This document shows, piece after piece, positions 37,606 to 46,789 of a stretch of 64,000 nucleotides of DNA. The notes beneath the pieces were generated by a model. That model saw only the letters and a list, made by a program, of their open reading frames with translations, was not told where the DNA came from and made no database searches. The stretch's first letter is position 1. The number at the start of each line of letters is the position of its first letter. The position numbers and the translations under genes were made by a program. The stretch covers positions 36,045 through 100,044 of the forward strand of contig NZ_QEHM01000014.1 in assembly GCF_003116585.1 (NCBI RefSeq). Reading direction: 5' to 3'. The DNA comes from Albibacillus kandeliae. Lineage in GTDB: Bacteria; Pseudomonadota; Alphaproteobacteria; Rhodobacterales; Rhodobacteraceae.

Positions 37606-39239
37606 GCGATCCTCTCGTCAAGGTCAAGAACCTAAAGATCGGGGCCACGGTCTACCCCCCGGGCGAAAAGCCCCACGACATCGAGATCGTCCACGGCGTC
37701 GATTTCGAACTGGAAAAGGGCAAGGTCCTCGGGCTGATCGGTGAATCCGGCGCAGGCAAGTCGACCATCGGCCTCTCGACCCTCGGTTACGGCCGGGGCG
37801 GCGTGGAGATCACCGGCGGCGAAGTCTGGATCAACGGGCGCGACATTCTCAAGGGCGGCCTCGGTGCCCTGCGCAAGCTGCGCGGCTCCGAGGTGACCTA
37901 CGTGTCGCAATCGGCGGCGGCCTCGTTCAACCCGGCCAAGAAGATCATGGACCAGGTGACCGAGGCGGCGATCCGCCACGGCAAGTTCTCGAAGTCAGAG
38001 GCGGAGAAGCGTGCCGTCGACCTGTTCCGCCAGCTGAGCCTGCCGAACCCCGAGACCATCGGCAACCGCTACCCGCACCAGGTGTCGGGCGGCCAGCTTC
38101 AGCGCTGCATGACCGCGCTGGCGCTTTGTCCGCAGCCGGATCTGGTGGTCTTCGACGAGCCGACCACCGCGCTCGACGTGACCACGCAGATCGACGTGCT
38201 GGCGGCGATCAAGCAGGCCATCGCGGCAACCGGGGTGGCGGCGCTCTACATCACCCACGACCTCGCGGTGGTGGCCCAGGTGTCGGACCACATCATGGTG
38301 CTGCGCAACGGCGACATGGTGGAATACGGCGACACTGACCAGATCATCAACGCCCCGCGCGAGGAATACACCCAGGCCCTCGTCTCGGTGCGCTCGATCA
38401 CCCACGAAGAGAAAAAACCGACGCCCGAGCCGGTGCTGACGGTCAAGGGCATCAACGCGCGCTACCGGGGCACCAACTTTGACGTGCTCAAGAACGTGAA
38501 CGTCGAGGTGCACCCCGGCCAGACCCTCGCCGTGGTGGGCGAGTCGGGGTCCGGCAAGTCCACGCTCGCACGGGTGATCACGGGTCTGCTGCCACCGCGC
38601 GACGGCAAGATCGAGTTCGCCGGGCGCAACCTCTCGGCTGACCTCAAGGGCCGGACCCGCGAGGACCTGCGCGAGTTGCAGATGATCTACCAGATGGCGG
38701 ACGTGGCGATGAACCCGCGTCAGACCGTCGGCACCATCATCGGGCGCCCGCTGGAGTTCTACTTCGGCATGAAGGGCAAAGCCAAACGCGAGCGCATCCA
38801 GGAGCTGCTGGACGAGATCGAACTGGGAACCGGCTTTATCGACCGCTACCCGGCCGAGCTCTCGGGCGGGCAGAAACAGCGGGTGTGCATTGCCCGCGCC
38901 CTCGCGGCCAAGCCCAAACTGATCATCTGCGACGAGGTAACCTCGGCGCTCGATCCGCTGGTGGCAGACGGCATCCTCAAGCTCCTGCTGAACCTGCAAA
39001 AGGTTGAGGACGTGGCCTACCTGTTCATCACCCATGACATTGCCACCGTGCGCGCCATCGCCGACAGCATCGCGGTCATGTACCAGGGCAAGGTGGTCCG
39101 CTACGGACCCAAGAGCCAGGTCCTGAGCCCGCCCTTCGACGACTACACCGACCTGCTGCTGTCCTCCGTCCCCGAGATGCGTCTCGGCTGGCTGGAAGAA
39201 GTCATCGAGCACCGCAGGATGGAAAGCGCCGGGAACTGA
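37602..39239 (+). CDS. fused dual ATPase of the peptide-type ABC importer (DppD-DppF)
   Basis: A 545-residue protein with two complete nucleotide-binding domains. The first has Walker A GESGAGKSTIG, signature VSGGQLQRCM and Walker B VVFDEPTTALD. The second has GESGSGKSTLARV, LSGGQKQRVCIARAL and LIICDEVTSALD. Both use Glu as catalytic base. Fusion of the D and F subunits is common in family-5 importers and explains why no second ATPase gene follows. Start set by ATGA overlap with the permease. The transporter is complete, and CocE is upstream. Confidence 0.95.
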   Translation: MSDPLVKVKNLKIGATVYPPGEKPHDIEIVHGVDFELEKGKVLGLIGESGAGKSTIGLSTLGYGRGGVEITGGEVWINGRDILKGGLGALRKLRGSEVTYVSQSAAASFNPAKKIMDQVTEAAIRHGKFSKSEAEKRAVDLFRQLSLPNPETIGNRYPHQVSGGQLQRCMTALALCPQPDLVVFDEPTTALDVTTQIDVLAAIKQAIAATGVAALYITHDLAVVAQVSDHIMVLRNGDMVEYGDTDQIINAPREEYTQALVSVRSITHEEKKPTPEPVLTVKGINARYRGTNFDVLKNVNVEVHPGQTLAVVGESGSGKSTLARVITGLLPPRDGKIEFAGRNLSADLKGRTREDLRELQMIYQMADVAMNPRQTVGTIIGRPLEFYFGMKGKAKRERIQELLDEIELGTGFIDRYPAELSGGQKQRVCIARALAAKPKLIICDEVTSALDPLVADGILKLLLNLQKVEDVAYLFITHDIATVRAIADSIAVMYQGKVVRYGPKSQVLSPPFDDYTDLLLSSVPEMRLGWLEEVIEHRRMESAGN

Positions 39240-39262
39240 CCCCGGAGCCAGCGCGCTGACAG

Positions 39263-39289
39263 ACGGCCGGGGCCCATGGCTCCGGCCGT
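39263..39289 (+). terminator. probable terminator after the ABC importer
   Basis: ACGGCCGG (39263-39270) and CCGGCCGT (39282-39289) form a perfect 8-base stem 24 bases past the ATPase stop, followed by TCGCGTTTCC. The T tract is weak, so confidence is moderate. Confidence 0.5.
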
Positions 39290-39444
39290 TCGCGTTTCCG
39301 CGTAGCCCATGGTCCCCTGCCTTCGGCCACCTTCCGCACATCGCGTCCGGAGCAGTGACGGAACTCCAGCGCTGGCGCGTTCAAGGGATCATGCGGCGCC
39401 ACACTGGTCCCGCGCCCCGACAACATGCGTGGAAAGTCAGCCAC

Positions 39445-40212
39445 ATGACAAACGATTGCCCGAACGCTGTCCGCAAGATCATCCTCCACCCCGGTTTCCA
39501 CAAGACGGGCACCACAAGCCTCCAGCACTTCCTGCGCGAGAACATCGAGGTGCTCTCGGACTACGCCGATTTCTACTTCGAGGACGACCTCGGCGACGTC
39601 TCGTGGGAGGCGCGGCACTATGGCAAGCGCCCCCTGTTCTGGCTGAAAGAGCGTTTCCGCGCGCATTTCCGCGCCTTCCTCGCCACCGTGCCCGAGCGCG
39701 AGACCATCGTGATCTCCTGCGAGGCGCTGTCCGGGGTCATGCCGGGCTACAACAACCTCTTCCATCGCCCGGTGATCTCCTACGAGCCGATCGCGCGCCC
39801 GCTGATCGAACTGATCACCGAGGAACTGCGGGCCCGGTTCGGAGACGCCCCGGCCCTGACCGTGGTCTTTACCACGCGCGAGTCCGACAGCTGGCTCAAG
39901 AGCGTCTTCGGGCACGTCTCCCGCACGCGCGGCACGATGGAGGGCTTTGCCACCTTCCGCAGCGCCTTTCCCCGCCGCTCGGACCTTGCCCGAGAGGCGC
40001 GCGCCATCACCAGCCATATCGACGGCATCGACGTCATGATGGCCCCGCTCGAGGTCTACACCCACGCGGAGTTCGGTCCGGCCACGGCGATTCTCGATCT
40101 TCTGGAGCTTCCCGAGGCCGCCCGGCGCAGGCTTGTCGCGCAAGAACGACAGAATGTCGGAACCTGCCCGCCAAGCCAGGAATCGTTTAGAAATCAGCGT
40201 GTCAGCGCATAG
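39445..40212 (+). CDS. sulfotransferase-like P-loop protein
   Basis: A 255-residue protein with an N-terminal P-loop HPGFHKTGTTSLQHFL, which fits the PAPS 5'-phosphosulfate-binding loop of sulfotransferases (K-T-G-T-T-S). TVVFTTRESDSWLKSVFGH resembles the 3'-phosphate-binding R-x-x-x-x-W pattern. This class moves sulfate from PAPS to an acceptor. The ATG with GGAAAG 9 bases upstream is preferred. It is followed 64 bases later by an alkaline-phosphatase superfamily gene, and the two may work on the same substrate. The acceptor is unknown. Confidence 0.72.
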   Translation: MTNDCPNAVRKIILHPGFHKTGTTSLQHFLRENIEVLSDYADFYFEDDLGDVSWEARHYGKRPLFWLKERFRAHFRAFLATVPERETIVISCEALSGVMPGYNNLFHRPVISYEPIARPLIELITEELRARFGDAPALTVVFTTRESDSWLKSVFGHVSRTRGTMEGFATFRSAFPRRSDLAREARAITSHIDGIDVMMAPLEVYTHAEFGPATAILDLLELPEAARRRLVAQERQNVGTCPPSQESFRNQRVSA

Positions 40213-40276
40213 GCGGCGCCCTGCGGCCATGCTAGGTTCGGCGCAGATCGGACCATCTGGAAGCAGGACCAAGACG

Positions 40277-41113
40277 ATGAACGGCAAGCTCCTCCTCATC
40301 ATTCTCGACGGCGTACCCTGGCGCAACTGGCGCCGCCTGTTCGGCAACCTGGAAGGCTGGGTCGCGAGCGGCGAGGCGCGGGTCTGGAAACACCGCGCGG
40401 TGCTGCCCTCGATCTCGGCCTCCTGCTATGCGTCGATCCACACCGGGGTCAGCCCGCAGGTGCACGGCTGCACCGGCAACGGCAACGTATTCCGCCTGAA
40501 GGAACCCGACGTGTTCAGCCAGGTGCGCAAGGGCGGCGGCGTGACCGGCGCGGTGGCGCATTCCTTCTGGTCGTCCTTCTTCAACCGCCATCCCTTCGAC
40601 GTGGTCCGTGACATCGAGTACGACGAGCCCGAGAGCGACACCATCAACCACGGCCGGTTCCACACGATGACGGGCTATGGGCTGATCAACCAGATGACAC
40701 CCTCCGACGTGGACCTCTTCGGCACGCTGACCAATCTCTGCGGCCGGTTCGGGCTGAACTACGGGATGCTGCACACCTGCACCCTCGACAGCATGGGGCA
40801 CCGCTTCTACCACGAGAGCCAGGAGATGGATCACGCCTGCGCGGTTATGGACGAGATGCTGGCCCCCTTCATCCCCCGCTGGCGGGCGATGGGGTACGAG
40901 ATCATCGTGACCGCCGATCACGGGCAGGACGAGCGCGGCCATCACGGCGGGCGCAGCGCCCTGCAGCAGGAGGCGGCGCTCTACTACTTCGGCGATGCGG
41001 AAGGCCCCGGTGTGGATGACGTGATCGACCAGCTGCAACTGGCCCCGACCATCCTCAGCCGGCTTGGCGCCCCGATCCCCGAGACGATGAAGGCCAAGCC
41101 GTTCCTGCGCTGA
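40277..41113 (+). CDS. alkaline-phosphatase superfamily phosphodiesterase/sulfatase-like protein
   Basis: A 278-residue protein of the type I phosphodiesterase/nucleotide pyrophosphatase group. Metal ligands fit LIILDGVPW (Asp11), TLDSMGHRFYHES (Asp, His) and VTADHGQDERGHHGG (Asp, His, His). The region SISASCYASIHTG is where the nucleophile Ser/Thr would lie. No signal peptide is present, so it acts in the cytoplasm. It could hydrolyse a phosphodiester or sulfate ester. The formylglycine CxPSR motif is absent, so it is not a classic sulfatase. Confidence 0.82.
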   Translation: MNGKLLLIILDGVPWRNWRRLFGNLEGWVASGEARVWKHRAVLPSISASCYASIHTGVSPQVHGCTGNGNVFRLKEPDVFSQVRKGGGVTGAVAHSFWSSFFNRHPFDVVRDIEYDEPESDTINHGRFHTMTGYGLINQMTPSDVDLFGTLTNLCGRFGLNYGMLHTCTLDSMGHRFYHESQEMDHACAVMDEMLAPFIPRWRAMGYEIIVTADHGQDERGHHGGRSALQQEAALYYFGDAEGPGVDDVIDQLQLAPTILSRLGAPIPETMKAKPFLR

Positions 41114-41155
41114 CGGGCTTGGCAACGCACAGCGAGATCCCCGTGGTCGGCTGCT

Positions 41156-42715
41156 TCAGCCGGCCATTCGCATTTCGCCGCGATTGGCCGCCTCTGTCGC
41201 CTCGTCGTCGACCGCGCTGGCCGGGAGGGAGACTGTAAAGGTCGTCCCCTTCCCCAGATTGCTGCGCACGGTCACGTCGCCGCCATGCGCCATCGCCAGC
41301 TTCCGGCAGATGGCAAGGCCAAGGCCGGTGCCCCCTTCCTTGCGGTTGTCCGCGGTTTCGACCTGCCGGAAAGCTTCGAAGATCTGGTCGAGGTATTCTT
41401 CGGAAATGCCGCAGCCGTTGTCCGTAACCTCGATCCTGAAGCCGTCGCTCTCCAGCGCCGCGCGCAGGTGGATGTCCGTGGCCTTGGAGAACTTGAGCGC
41501 GTTGCCCACGAGGTTGGTCAGAATCTGCAGGCACCGCCCCCGGTCGGCGAGGGCAATGATCACATCGCTCTCCAGATGCAGCATAGCCGACTTTTCACGG
41601 GCAGCGTCACCGAACTGATCCGCAACTTCGGACAGCAGTTCATCGACCGGGAAGGATATCCGGGCGAGGTTGGCATCGCCCAGTTCCATGCTGGTATAGT
41701 CGAGGATCTCGTTGATCAGGGTCAGCAGATGCGACGCCGCGCCCGAGATCTTCTGGCCATAGAGTTCGGCCTGATCCACCAGCGGGTTGGCTCCGGGCTC
41801 GACCACTGTGCCGTTGAACCGGGCACGCTGCGCCTGGGTTTCCTGCAGTTTGGAGAGCATTCCGGAATAGCCCAGCACGATGGTTAACGGCGTTCTGAGT
41901 TCATGGCTCAGCACGCTCAGGAACTCGGACTTGGCGCGGCTGGCGCTTTCGGCGGCGTTCCGTGCCGCGGTCAGCTCCGCGATGCTTTCCATCCGGGTCC
42001 GGTTCTCGATGGCATAGCAGAACAGGCCGCCCAGCACGATCAGGATGGCCGTTCCGCCGATGGCGACGGCCAGCACCTTGAGCGCCTCGGGGTTCACGTA
42101 CTCGCCTGAGATATCCATCGGCGCCACGCGGAACGCCGCCATCCCGGTGAAATGCAGGCTGACGATGGCGACCGTCAGCAGCAGGGTCATCTGAACCTCT
42201 GACATCTTCCTGCCCTTGCTCCCGTAGTACAGGGCTATGGAGGAGAACAGCACCGCCAGCGCGATGGACACGACGAGGAACCCGAGCTGCCAGGACACGA
42301 GGCCCTGAACCCGATAGGCGATCATCCCCGCGTAGTGCATGCCCGAGATCGCGAGACCAAGGATCGCGCCTCCGATCAGCGGGGCATGGCGCATGTTGGA
42401 CATGGCGGCAAACATGATGCCAAGACCGCTGCCCAAGATCGCGATCAGCAGCGAGGCGAAGGTCAGCACTAGTTCGAAGTTGACGGGAACCTCCGGCCGG
42501 AACCCGAGCATGGCGACGAAATGCGTACACCAGATCGAGATGCCCGCAGTCAGCGCCGACAGCAGATGCCACGAGATCGACTGGCGGTGCGAGCGATTCC
42601 GTGCGTACCGGTGCAGCCGCGAGGTGACCCAGCTTCCGAACAGGCAGATAACAGCCGCCAGAACGACGAGGCTGAAATCGTGCTGAACCGTGATGCACGA
42701 AAGGACGGTGAACAT
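41156..42715 (-). CDS. MHYT-domain sensor histidine kinase
   Basis: A 519-residue membrane sensor kinase. The N-terminal half has seven helices with repeated MHYT-type motifs (WCTHFVAML, GMHYAGMIAY, LHFTGMAAFR), which are proposed to bind copper and sense O2, CO or NO. A linker leads to the HisKA box (LSVLSHELRTPLT, phospho-acceptor His), then HATPase_c with NALKFS, VTDNGCGIS and GGTGLGLAICRKLA. No receiver domain is fused and no response regulator is adjacent, so its partner is elsewhere. Confidence 0.92.
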   Translation of the reverse strand: MFTVLSCITVQHDFSLVVLAAVICLFGSWVTSRLHRYARNRSHRQSISWHLLSALTAGISIWCTHFVAMLGFRPEVPVNFELVLTFASLLIAILGSGLGIMFAAMSNMRHAPLIGGAILGLAISGMHYAGMIAYRVQGLVSWQLGFLVVSIALAVLFSSIALYYGSKGRKMSEVQMTLLLTVAIVSLHFTGMAAFRVAPMDISGEYVNPEALKVLAVAIGGTAILIVLGGLFCYAIENRTRMESIAELTAARNAAESASRAKSEFLSVLSHELRTPLTIVLGYSGMLSKLQETQAQRARFNGTVVEPGANPLVDQAELYGQKISGAASHLLTLINEILDYTSMELGDANLARISFPVDELLSEVADQFGDAAREKSAMLHLESDVIIALADRGRCLQILTNLVGNALKFSKATDIHLRAALESDGFRIEVTDNGCGISEEYLDQIFEAFRQVETADNRKEGGTGLGLAICRKLAMAHGGDVTVRSNLGKGTTFTVSLPASAVDDEATEAANRGEMRMAG

Positions 42716-43012
42716 GGACTTGACCCTGAGGAGAGAGGTTCGAAGTGTCCAGTTGCCTTGGCAACCGTGGCAAAGCTGGGGCCAGAAAAAGATTTAAGCA
42801 TGAAATACCTATTCAATTGCGGTGGCTAACGCCACGTCATGCACCTGACGTGCGCGGAAAGTGCGGCCATGGGCCCGGATCGTGACGCGCCCGGAAAAAA
42901 CTTTGCGGCCCACAACGGCGGCAAAACCCTGAACTGGCAGGCGTTTACGGCGTTTCTGCAAATGCGTCGCAAGAACACATCACATTGATATCTTTACATC
43001 TTTTCGAACTCG

Positions 43013-43135
43013 CCCTAAGTGCCTGCGCATCGGGGAGTAGCAGCCGCTGAGCCAGCGGGAGCGCGTCAACATCCTCGCGGGGATATCCGCGTGGCGCGTT
43101 CAGCCTTCGGGCCTTGCAAGACCGTGACGGTGGTG
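43013..43135 (+). promoter_or_regulatory. yybP-ykoY manganese riboswitch upstream of mntP
   Basis: The leader of mntP contains the hallmarks of the yybP-ykoY class: GGGGAGTAG (43032-43040), the GTCAACAT core (43065-43072) and TTGCAAGACCG (43113-43123) in the right order and spacing, with GC-rich paired stretches between them. It senses Mn2+ and turns on the exporter. Limits are approximate. The expression platform before the GGGAGGA ribosome site at about 43175-43181 is GC-rich and could sequester it. This type upstream of mntP is well established. Confidence 0.88.
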
Positions 43136-43188
43136 TCCTTCGGGCTGGGGGGCCGTGAACCGTCCGGATCTGCCCGGGAGGATGACTC

Positions 43189-43752
43189 ATGTCGCCCCTT
43201 GCCATTGGATTTCTGGCCATCGGCCTGTCCGTCGATGCTTTCATCGCCGCGATCGGAAACGGCGCCACGGAACGTCACCCGGGCTTTGCCCGCGCGTTGC
43301 GCACCGGCCTTGTCTTTGGTGCGGTCGAGGCTGTCACGCCCCTGCTGGGCTGGGGTGCCGGGATGCTGGCCAGCGGCTACGTCGAGGCCATCGACCACTG
43401 GATCGCCTTCACCCTGCTGTTGCTGGTGGGCGGTCGCATGGCGCTGCACGGCTGGCGCGACCGTGACCTTCCCGCGCCGGCGCGCGGAAGGCAGAGTCCG
43501 CTGGTGCTGCTGGCCACTGCGGTCGGCACCTCGGTCGATGCGGCGGCGGTGGGCATCTCGCTCGCATTCCTGCAGGTCAGCATCCTGACCGTCGCGCTGG
43601 TGATCGGTCTGGTCACAGCCGTGATGGCCACCGTGGGCGTCATGTTCGGACGCGTCATCGGCAGCCGCTTCGGACATATCGCCGAGATGGCCGGCGGCAT
43701 CGTCCTGATGCTGCTCGGATCGGGGATCCTGCTGGAGCACCTGACCCACTGA
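43189..43752 (+). CDS. mntP: manganese efflux pump MntP
   Basis: A 187-residue, six-helix membrane protein of the MntP (DUF204) family that exports Mn2+ from the cytoplasm. Conserved Asp residues lie in IGLSVDAFIAAIGNG (helix 1) and VGTSVDAAAVGISL (middle). The leader carries a manganese riboswitch. Convergent with the hydrolase gene, with 3 bases between the stops. Confidence 0.93.
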   Translation: MSPLAIGFLAIGLSVDAFIAAIGNGATERHPGFARALRTGLVFGAVEAVTPLLGWGAGMLASGYVEAIDHWIAFTLLLLVGGRMALHGWRDRDLPAPARGRQSPLVLLATAVGTSVDAAAVGISLAFLQVSILTVALVIGLVTAVMATVGVMFGRVIGSRFGHIAEMAGGIVLMLLGSGILLEHLTH

Positions 43753-43755
43753 GGG

Positions 43756-44682
43756 TCAGTCGTAGGGCCAGTAACCCTGCCCCAGCGCTTCCACCGCGAC
43801 CTCGATCCGCTCGAAACTCTCGGCCGCCGCCTGTGACATGAACCGTCCCCGCAGGTAGCCGTGCACGAGGCCCGGTTCGCGGATCACCCGCACCGGCACA
43901 TCCTCGGCCTCGAGCTTTGCCGCGTAGGCTGGGCCGTCGCTTTCCAGCGGGTCGCATTCGGCGGTGAAGATCACCGTGCGCGGCAGATCGGCGAAGTTCT
44001 TGTCCTGCAGGGGGGCGAAGGTGGCGTCATCCGTCGGCACACCGTCCTCGTCCGCCCGGACCTTGTTGTAGTACAGCACGTCGGCGGTGCTGAGCATCGG
44101 GGCGTTCGCGTGTTCGACGTAGGATCCCTTGGTGGTGTCTCCTCCAAGGCCCGGATAGATCAGCACCTGCCCGATGATCCCGCCTAGACGGCCGCGCGCG
44201 TGGTGCGCCACGGCGGCGGCGAGGTTGCCCCCCGCGCTGTCACCGACCAGCACGACGCGCTGATCGTAATGATCCACCGCCCACCGTGTTGCCTTCCAAG
44301 CATCGCGAAAGGCCGCCGGGTGCCTGTGCTCGGGTGCAAGCCGGTAGTCGACCGAGATCACCCGGTACCCCGTGCCCGCGCAGATCTCGGCGCAGACGTC
44401 GTCGTGGCTCTCAAGACCGCCCACGACGAAGCCTCCGCCGTGAAAGTACATCACCGTGCTGCCGGGCTCACCCGCCCAGTAGATGCGAACGGGCACCCCG
44501 TCCACGGTCCGGTCCTCGGTGCTGATGCCCGCAGGATGAGGACGGTGAAACGCCTTGCACATGGCATCGTAGACGCGGCGCTGTCCCTCGATGTCGAGGT
44601 CGACCGCGTCCTCCGGGTAGTATTCCGCCGTCTTGCGGATGAACTCCCAGGTGTCCGGCGCAATCAGCTTGTCGTAGTCCAT
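43756..44682 (-). CDS. alpha/beta hydrolase, hormone-sensitive-lipase family
   Basis: A 308-residue HSL-family esterase. The oxyanion HGGG motif is at residues 81-84 (YFHGGGFVVGG), and the nucleophile Ser149 is in LVGDSAGGNLAAA. The Asp and His are expected in ECDPLESDG and GLVHGYLRG. It hydrolyses short-chain esters or acyl-CoA-type compounds and has no signal peptide. It is 15 bases downstream of the acyl-CoA synthetase gene on the same strand, so it may follow that enzyme in one pathway. Confidence 0.9.
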   Translation of the reverse strand: MDYDKLIAPDTWEFIRKTAEYYPEDAVDLDIEGQRRVYDAMCKAFHRPHPAGISTEDRTVDGVPVRIYWAGEPGSTVMYFHGGGFVVGGLESHDDVCAEICAGTGYRVISVDYRLAPEHRHPAAFRDAWKATRWAVDHYDQRVVLVGDSAGGNLAAAVAHHARGRLGGIIGQVLIYPGLGGDTTKGSYVEHANAPMLSTADVLYYNKVRADEDGVPTDDATFAPLQDKNFADLPRTVIFTAECDPLESDGPAYAAKLEAEDVPVRVIREPGLVHGYLRGRFMSQAAAESFERIEVAVEALGQGYWPYD

Positions 44683-44697
44683 TCGGTCCCGGGCTCC

Positions 44698-46578
44698 TCA
44701 GGCCGCCCATTCCCAGGGCCGGGTGAAGCTGCCAAGCACCTTCGCAACCTCCGCCTCGTCAGCGCCGCGACGGTCAAGCTGGGCCACCAGACCGCGCTTC
44801 TTGTCGTCGATCACCGAGACGACGCGCGCCTGCAACTGCGCCTCTTCCAGCGCAGCGTTGTAGACGCGGGTGATCGCCATCTTGCGCAGTTCGGGCTTGA
44901 ACACCTTGCCGACCGCCGTCTTCGGCAGTTCGGGCAGGATGGTCAGGTGCTTGGGACGCGCCGCGCGCTCATGCACGTGGATGCTGCAGTGGTCCATCAA
45001 CTCGCCCTCGGTCACCGTGGCACCGCCGACCAGTTCGACAAAGGCGCAGGGCAGTTCGCCCGCCTTGGCATCGGGCTGGCCCACCGCCCCGGCGAAGGCA
45101 ACCGCGGGATGGCGCAGCAACGCCTCCTCGATCTCGGCGGGGTCGATGTTGTGACCGCCGCGAATGATCAGGTCCTTGGCACGGCCGGTAATCCAGAGAT
45201 AGCCGTCCGCGTCCAGACGGCCGAGGTCTCCGGTCCGCAGGTAGATGTTGTGGTGATAGAGGTCCTTGTTCTTGGCCTCTTCGGTGTAGGTATGCCCGGC
45301 AAAGACACCCGGGTTCGAGATGCAGATCTCGCCCACTTCGTCGGTCGCGCACTGCACCGGCGCGCCATCCACCACCCGGTAGATCTTGACGTCGGTATAG
45401 GGGAACGGCACGCCCACACTGCCGATCTTCTTCTCGCCGTCGACCGGGTTGCAGGACACGAGGCAGGTCGCCTCGGTCAGGCCGTACCCTTCGACGATGT
45501 TCACGCCGGTCGCCTCGGTGAAGCGACGGAACAGTTCCAGTGGCATCGGCGCCGAGCCGGAGAAGGCGTTCTGCACGGTCGAGATATCGGCGTCGACCTT
45601 GTTCTGCATCAGCGCAGAAACGGCGGTGGGCACGGTGATCACGAAGGTGGTCTTCCAGCGCTCGCAGAGCTTCCAGAAGTTCTTGAACACCCCGTCGCCG
45701 CGATAGCCTGCAGGCGTCGGGAAGACGACATGCGCGCCCGATTTGACCACGGCCATCAGGATCACGTGGCAGGCAAAGACGTGGAACAGCGGCAGCGGGC
45801 ACATCACGCTGTCGGTCTCGGAATAGAGCAGCTCGTGCCCGATCCAGCCCTGATAGACGATGCCCGAGTACTTGTGCTGGGCCACCTTCGGCATGCCCGT
45901 GGTCCCGCCGGTGTGGAAGTAGGCGGCGACGCGGTCCTTCTTGACGTCCTCGAAGCTCAGCGTCTTCGGCTGGGCGGCGACTTCCTTGTTGAAGCTCTTG
46001 ATGTCGGCGTGATGCGAGCCGGTGATCTTGGGGCGGATCAGCGGCACGAGCCAACTCTTCGGCGGCGTCAGATAGCGATTGAGGTCAATTTCGAGGACCG
46101 TGTGCACGCCGGGCGCATGGCGCACGGCCTCATGGGCCTTCTGCGCGATATCGGTCTTCGGAAAGGGTTTGAGCGTGACCACGACGCTGGCCCCGGTTTC
46201 GCGCAGGATGGCTCCGATCTGTTCGGGCTCCAGCAGCGGGTTGATCGGGTTGACGATCCCGGCCACCGTCCCGGCCAGAGTGGCGATGACCGTCTCGGTG
46301 CAGTTCGGCAGGATCAGCGCGATCACGTCGTCGGGCCCGATCCGCAGCGAGCGGAACAGGTTGGCAGCCTGGGTCACCTTGTCCTTCAGCTGAGTCCACG
46401 TCAGCGTCTCGGCCTTGTCGGTCGGTCCGGACAGCAGCTGGAACGTCACAGCCGAGCGGTTCGGGAACTTGGCACTGGTGATCGACAGCATCTCGTAGAC
46501 CGTCGTCGGCAGGTCGCGCGCCTCCCAGGGCATTTCGTTCTGAATACGTTGACTGTCCTGCAGCGACGCGAATGTCAT
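44698..46578 (-). CDS. acyl-CoA synthetase, AMP-binding
   Basis: A 626-residue ANL-superfamily ligase, longer than the neighbour at 28159. The P-loop is a variant, YFHTGGTTGMPKVAQHKYSG. VEGYGLTEATCLVSCNPVDG, YLRTGDLGRLDADGYLWITGRAKDLIIRGGHNIDP and the C-terminal AVGKVFKPELRK, with the adenylation Lys, are intact. GGGAGAATTCAC precedes the ATG. It is followed by an esterase. Substrate unknown: probably a long-chain or aromatic acid. Confidence 0.9.
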   Translation of the reverse strand: MTFASLQDSQRIQNEMPWEARDLPTTVYEMLSITSAKFPNRSAVTFQLLSGPTDKAETLTWTQLKDKVTQAANLFRSLRIGPDDVIALILPNCTETVIATLAGTVAGIVNPINPLLEPEQIGAILRETGASVVVTLKPFPKTDIAQKAHEAVRHAPGVHTVLEIDLNRYLTPPKSWLVPLIRPKITGSHHADIKSFNKEVAAQPKTLSFEDVKKDRVAAYFHTGGTTGMPKVAQHKYSGIVYQGWIGHELLYSETDSVMCPLPLFHVFACHVILMAVVKSGAHVVFPTPAGYRGDGVFKNFWKLCERWKTTFVITVPTAVSALMQNKVDADISTVQNAFSGSAPMPLELFRRFTEATGVNIVEGYGLTEATCLVSCNPVDGEKKIGSVGVPFPYTDVKIYRVVDGAPVQCATDEVGEICISNPGVFAGHTYTEEAKNKDLYHHNIYLRTGDLGRLDADGYLWITGRAKDLIIRGGHNIDPAEIEEALLRHPAVAFAGAVGQPDAKAGELPCAFVELVGGATVTEGELMDHCSIHVHERAARPKHLTILPELPKTAVGKVFKPELRKMAITRVYNAALEEAQLQARVVSVIDDKKRGLVAQLDRRGADEAEVAKVLGSFTRPWEWAA

Positions 46579-46789
46579 GTGAATTCTCCCATCCGCCCCT
46601 CTTGGGGGGCCTCCTCTTGGCGCGCAGAATGTAAGGAAATCCAAGGCGGTGCAAGCGCGAGGCCCAAATGACGTCACGCAATGGGAGGGCCGGGCAAGGA
46701 GCCCCTGCCCGGCTGGTTGTCTACGTGCCGGGGCCGACCCTAGACGCGCGGCCCTGTGGCAGGCGCCAAGCGCCCGCCCTCAAACAAAA

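Noticed and set aside
44200..46671. Open frame of 823 codons opposite the acyl-CoA synthetase at 44698
   Set aside because: Same type of GC-driven shadow. No recognisable domain.
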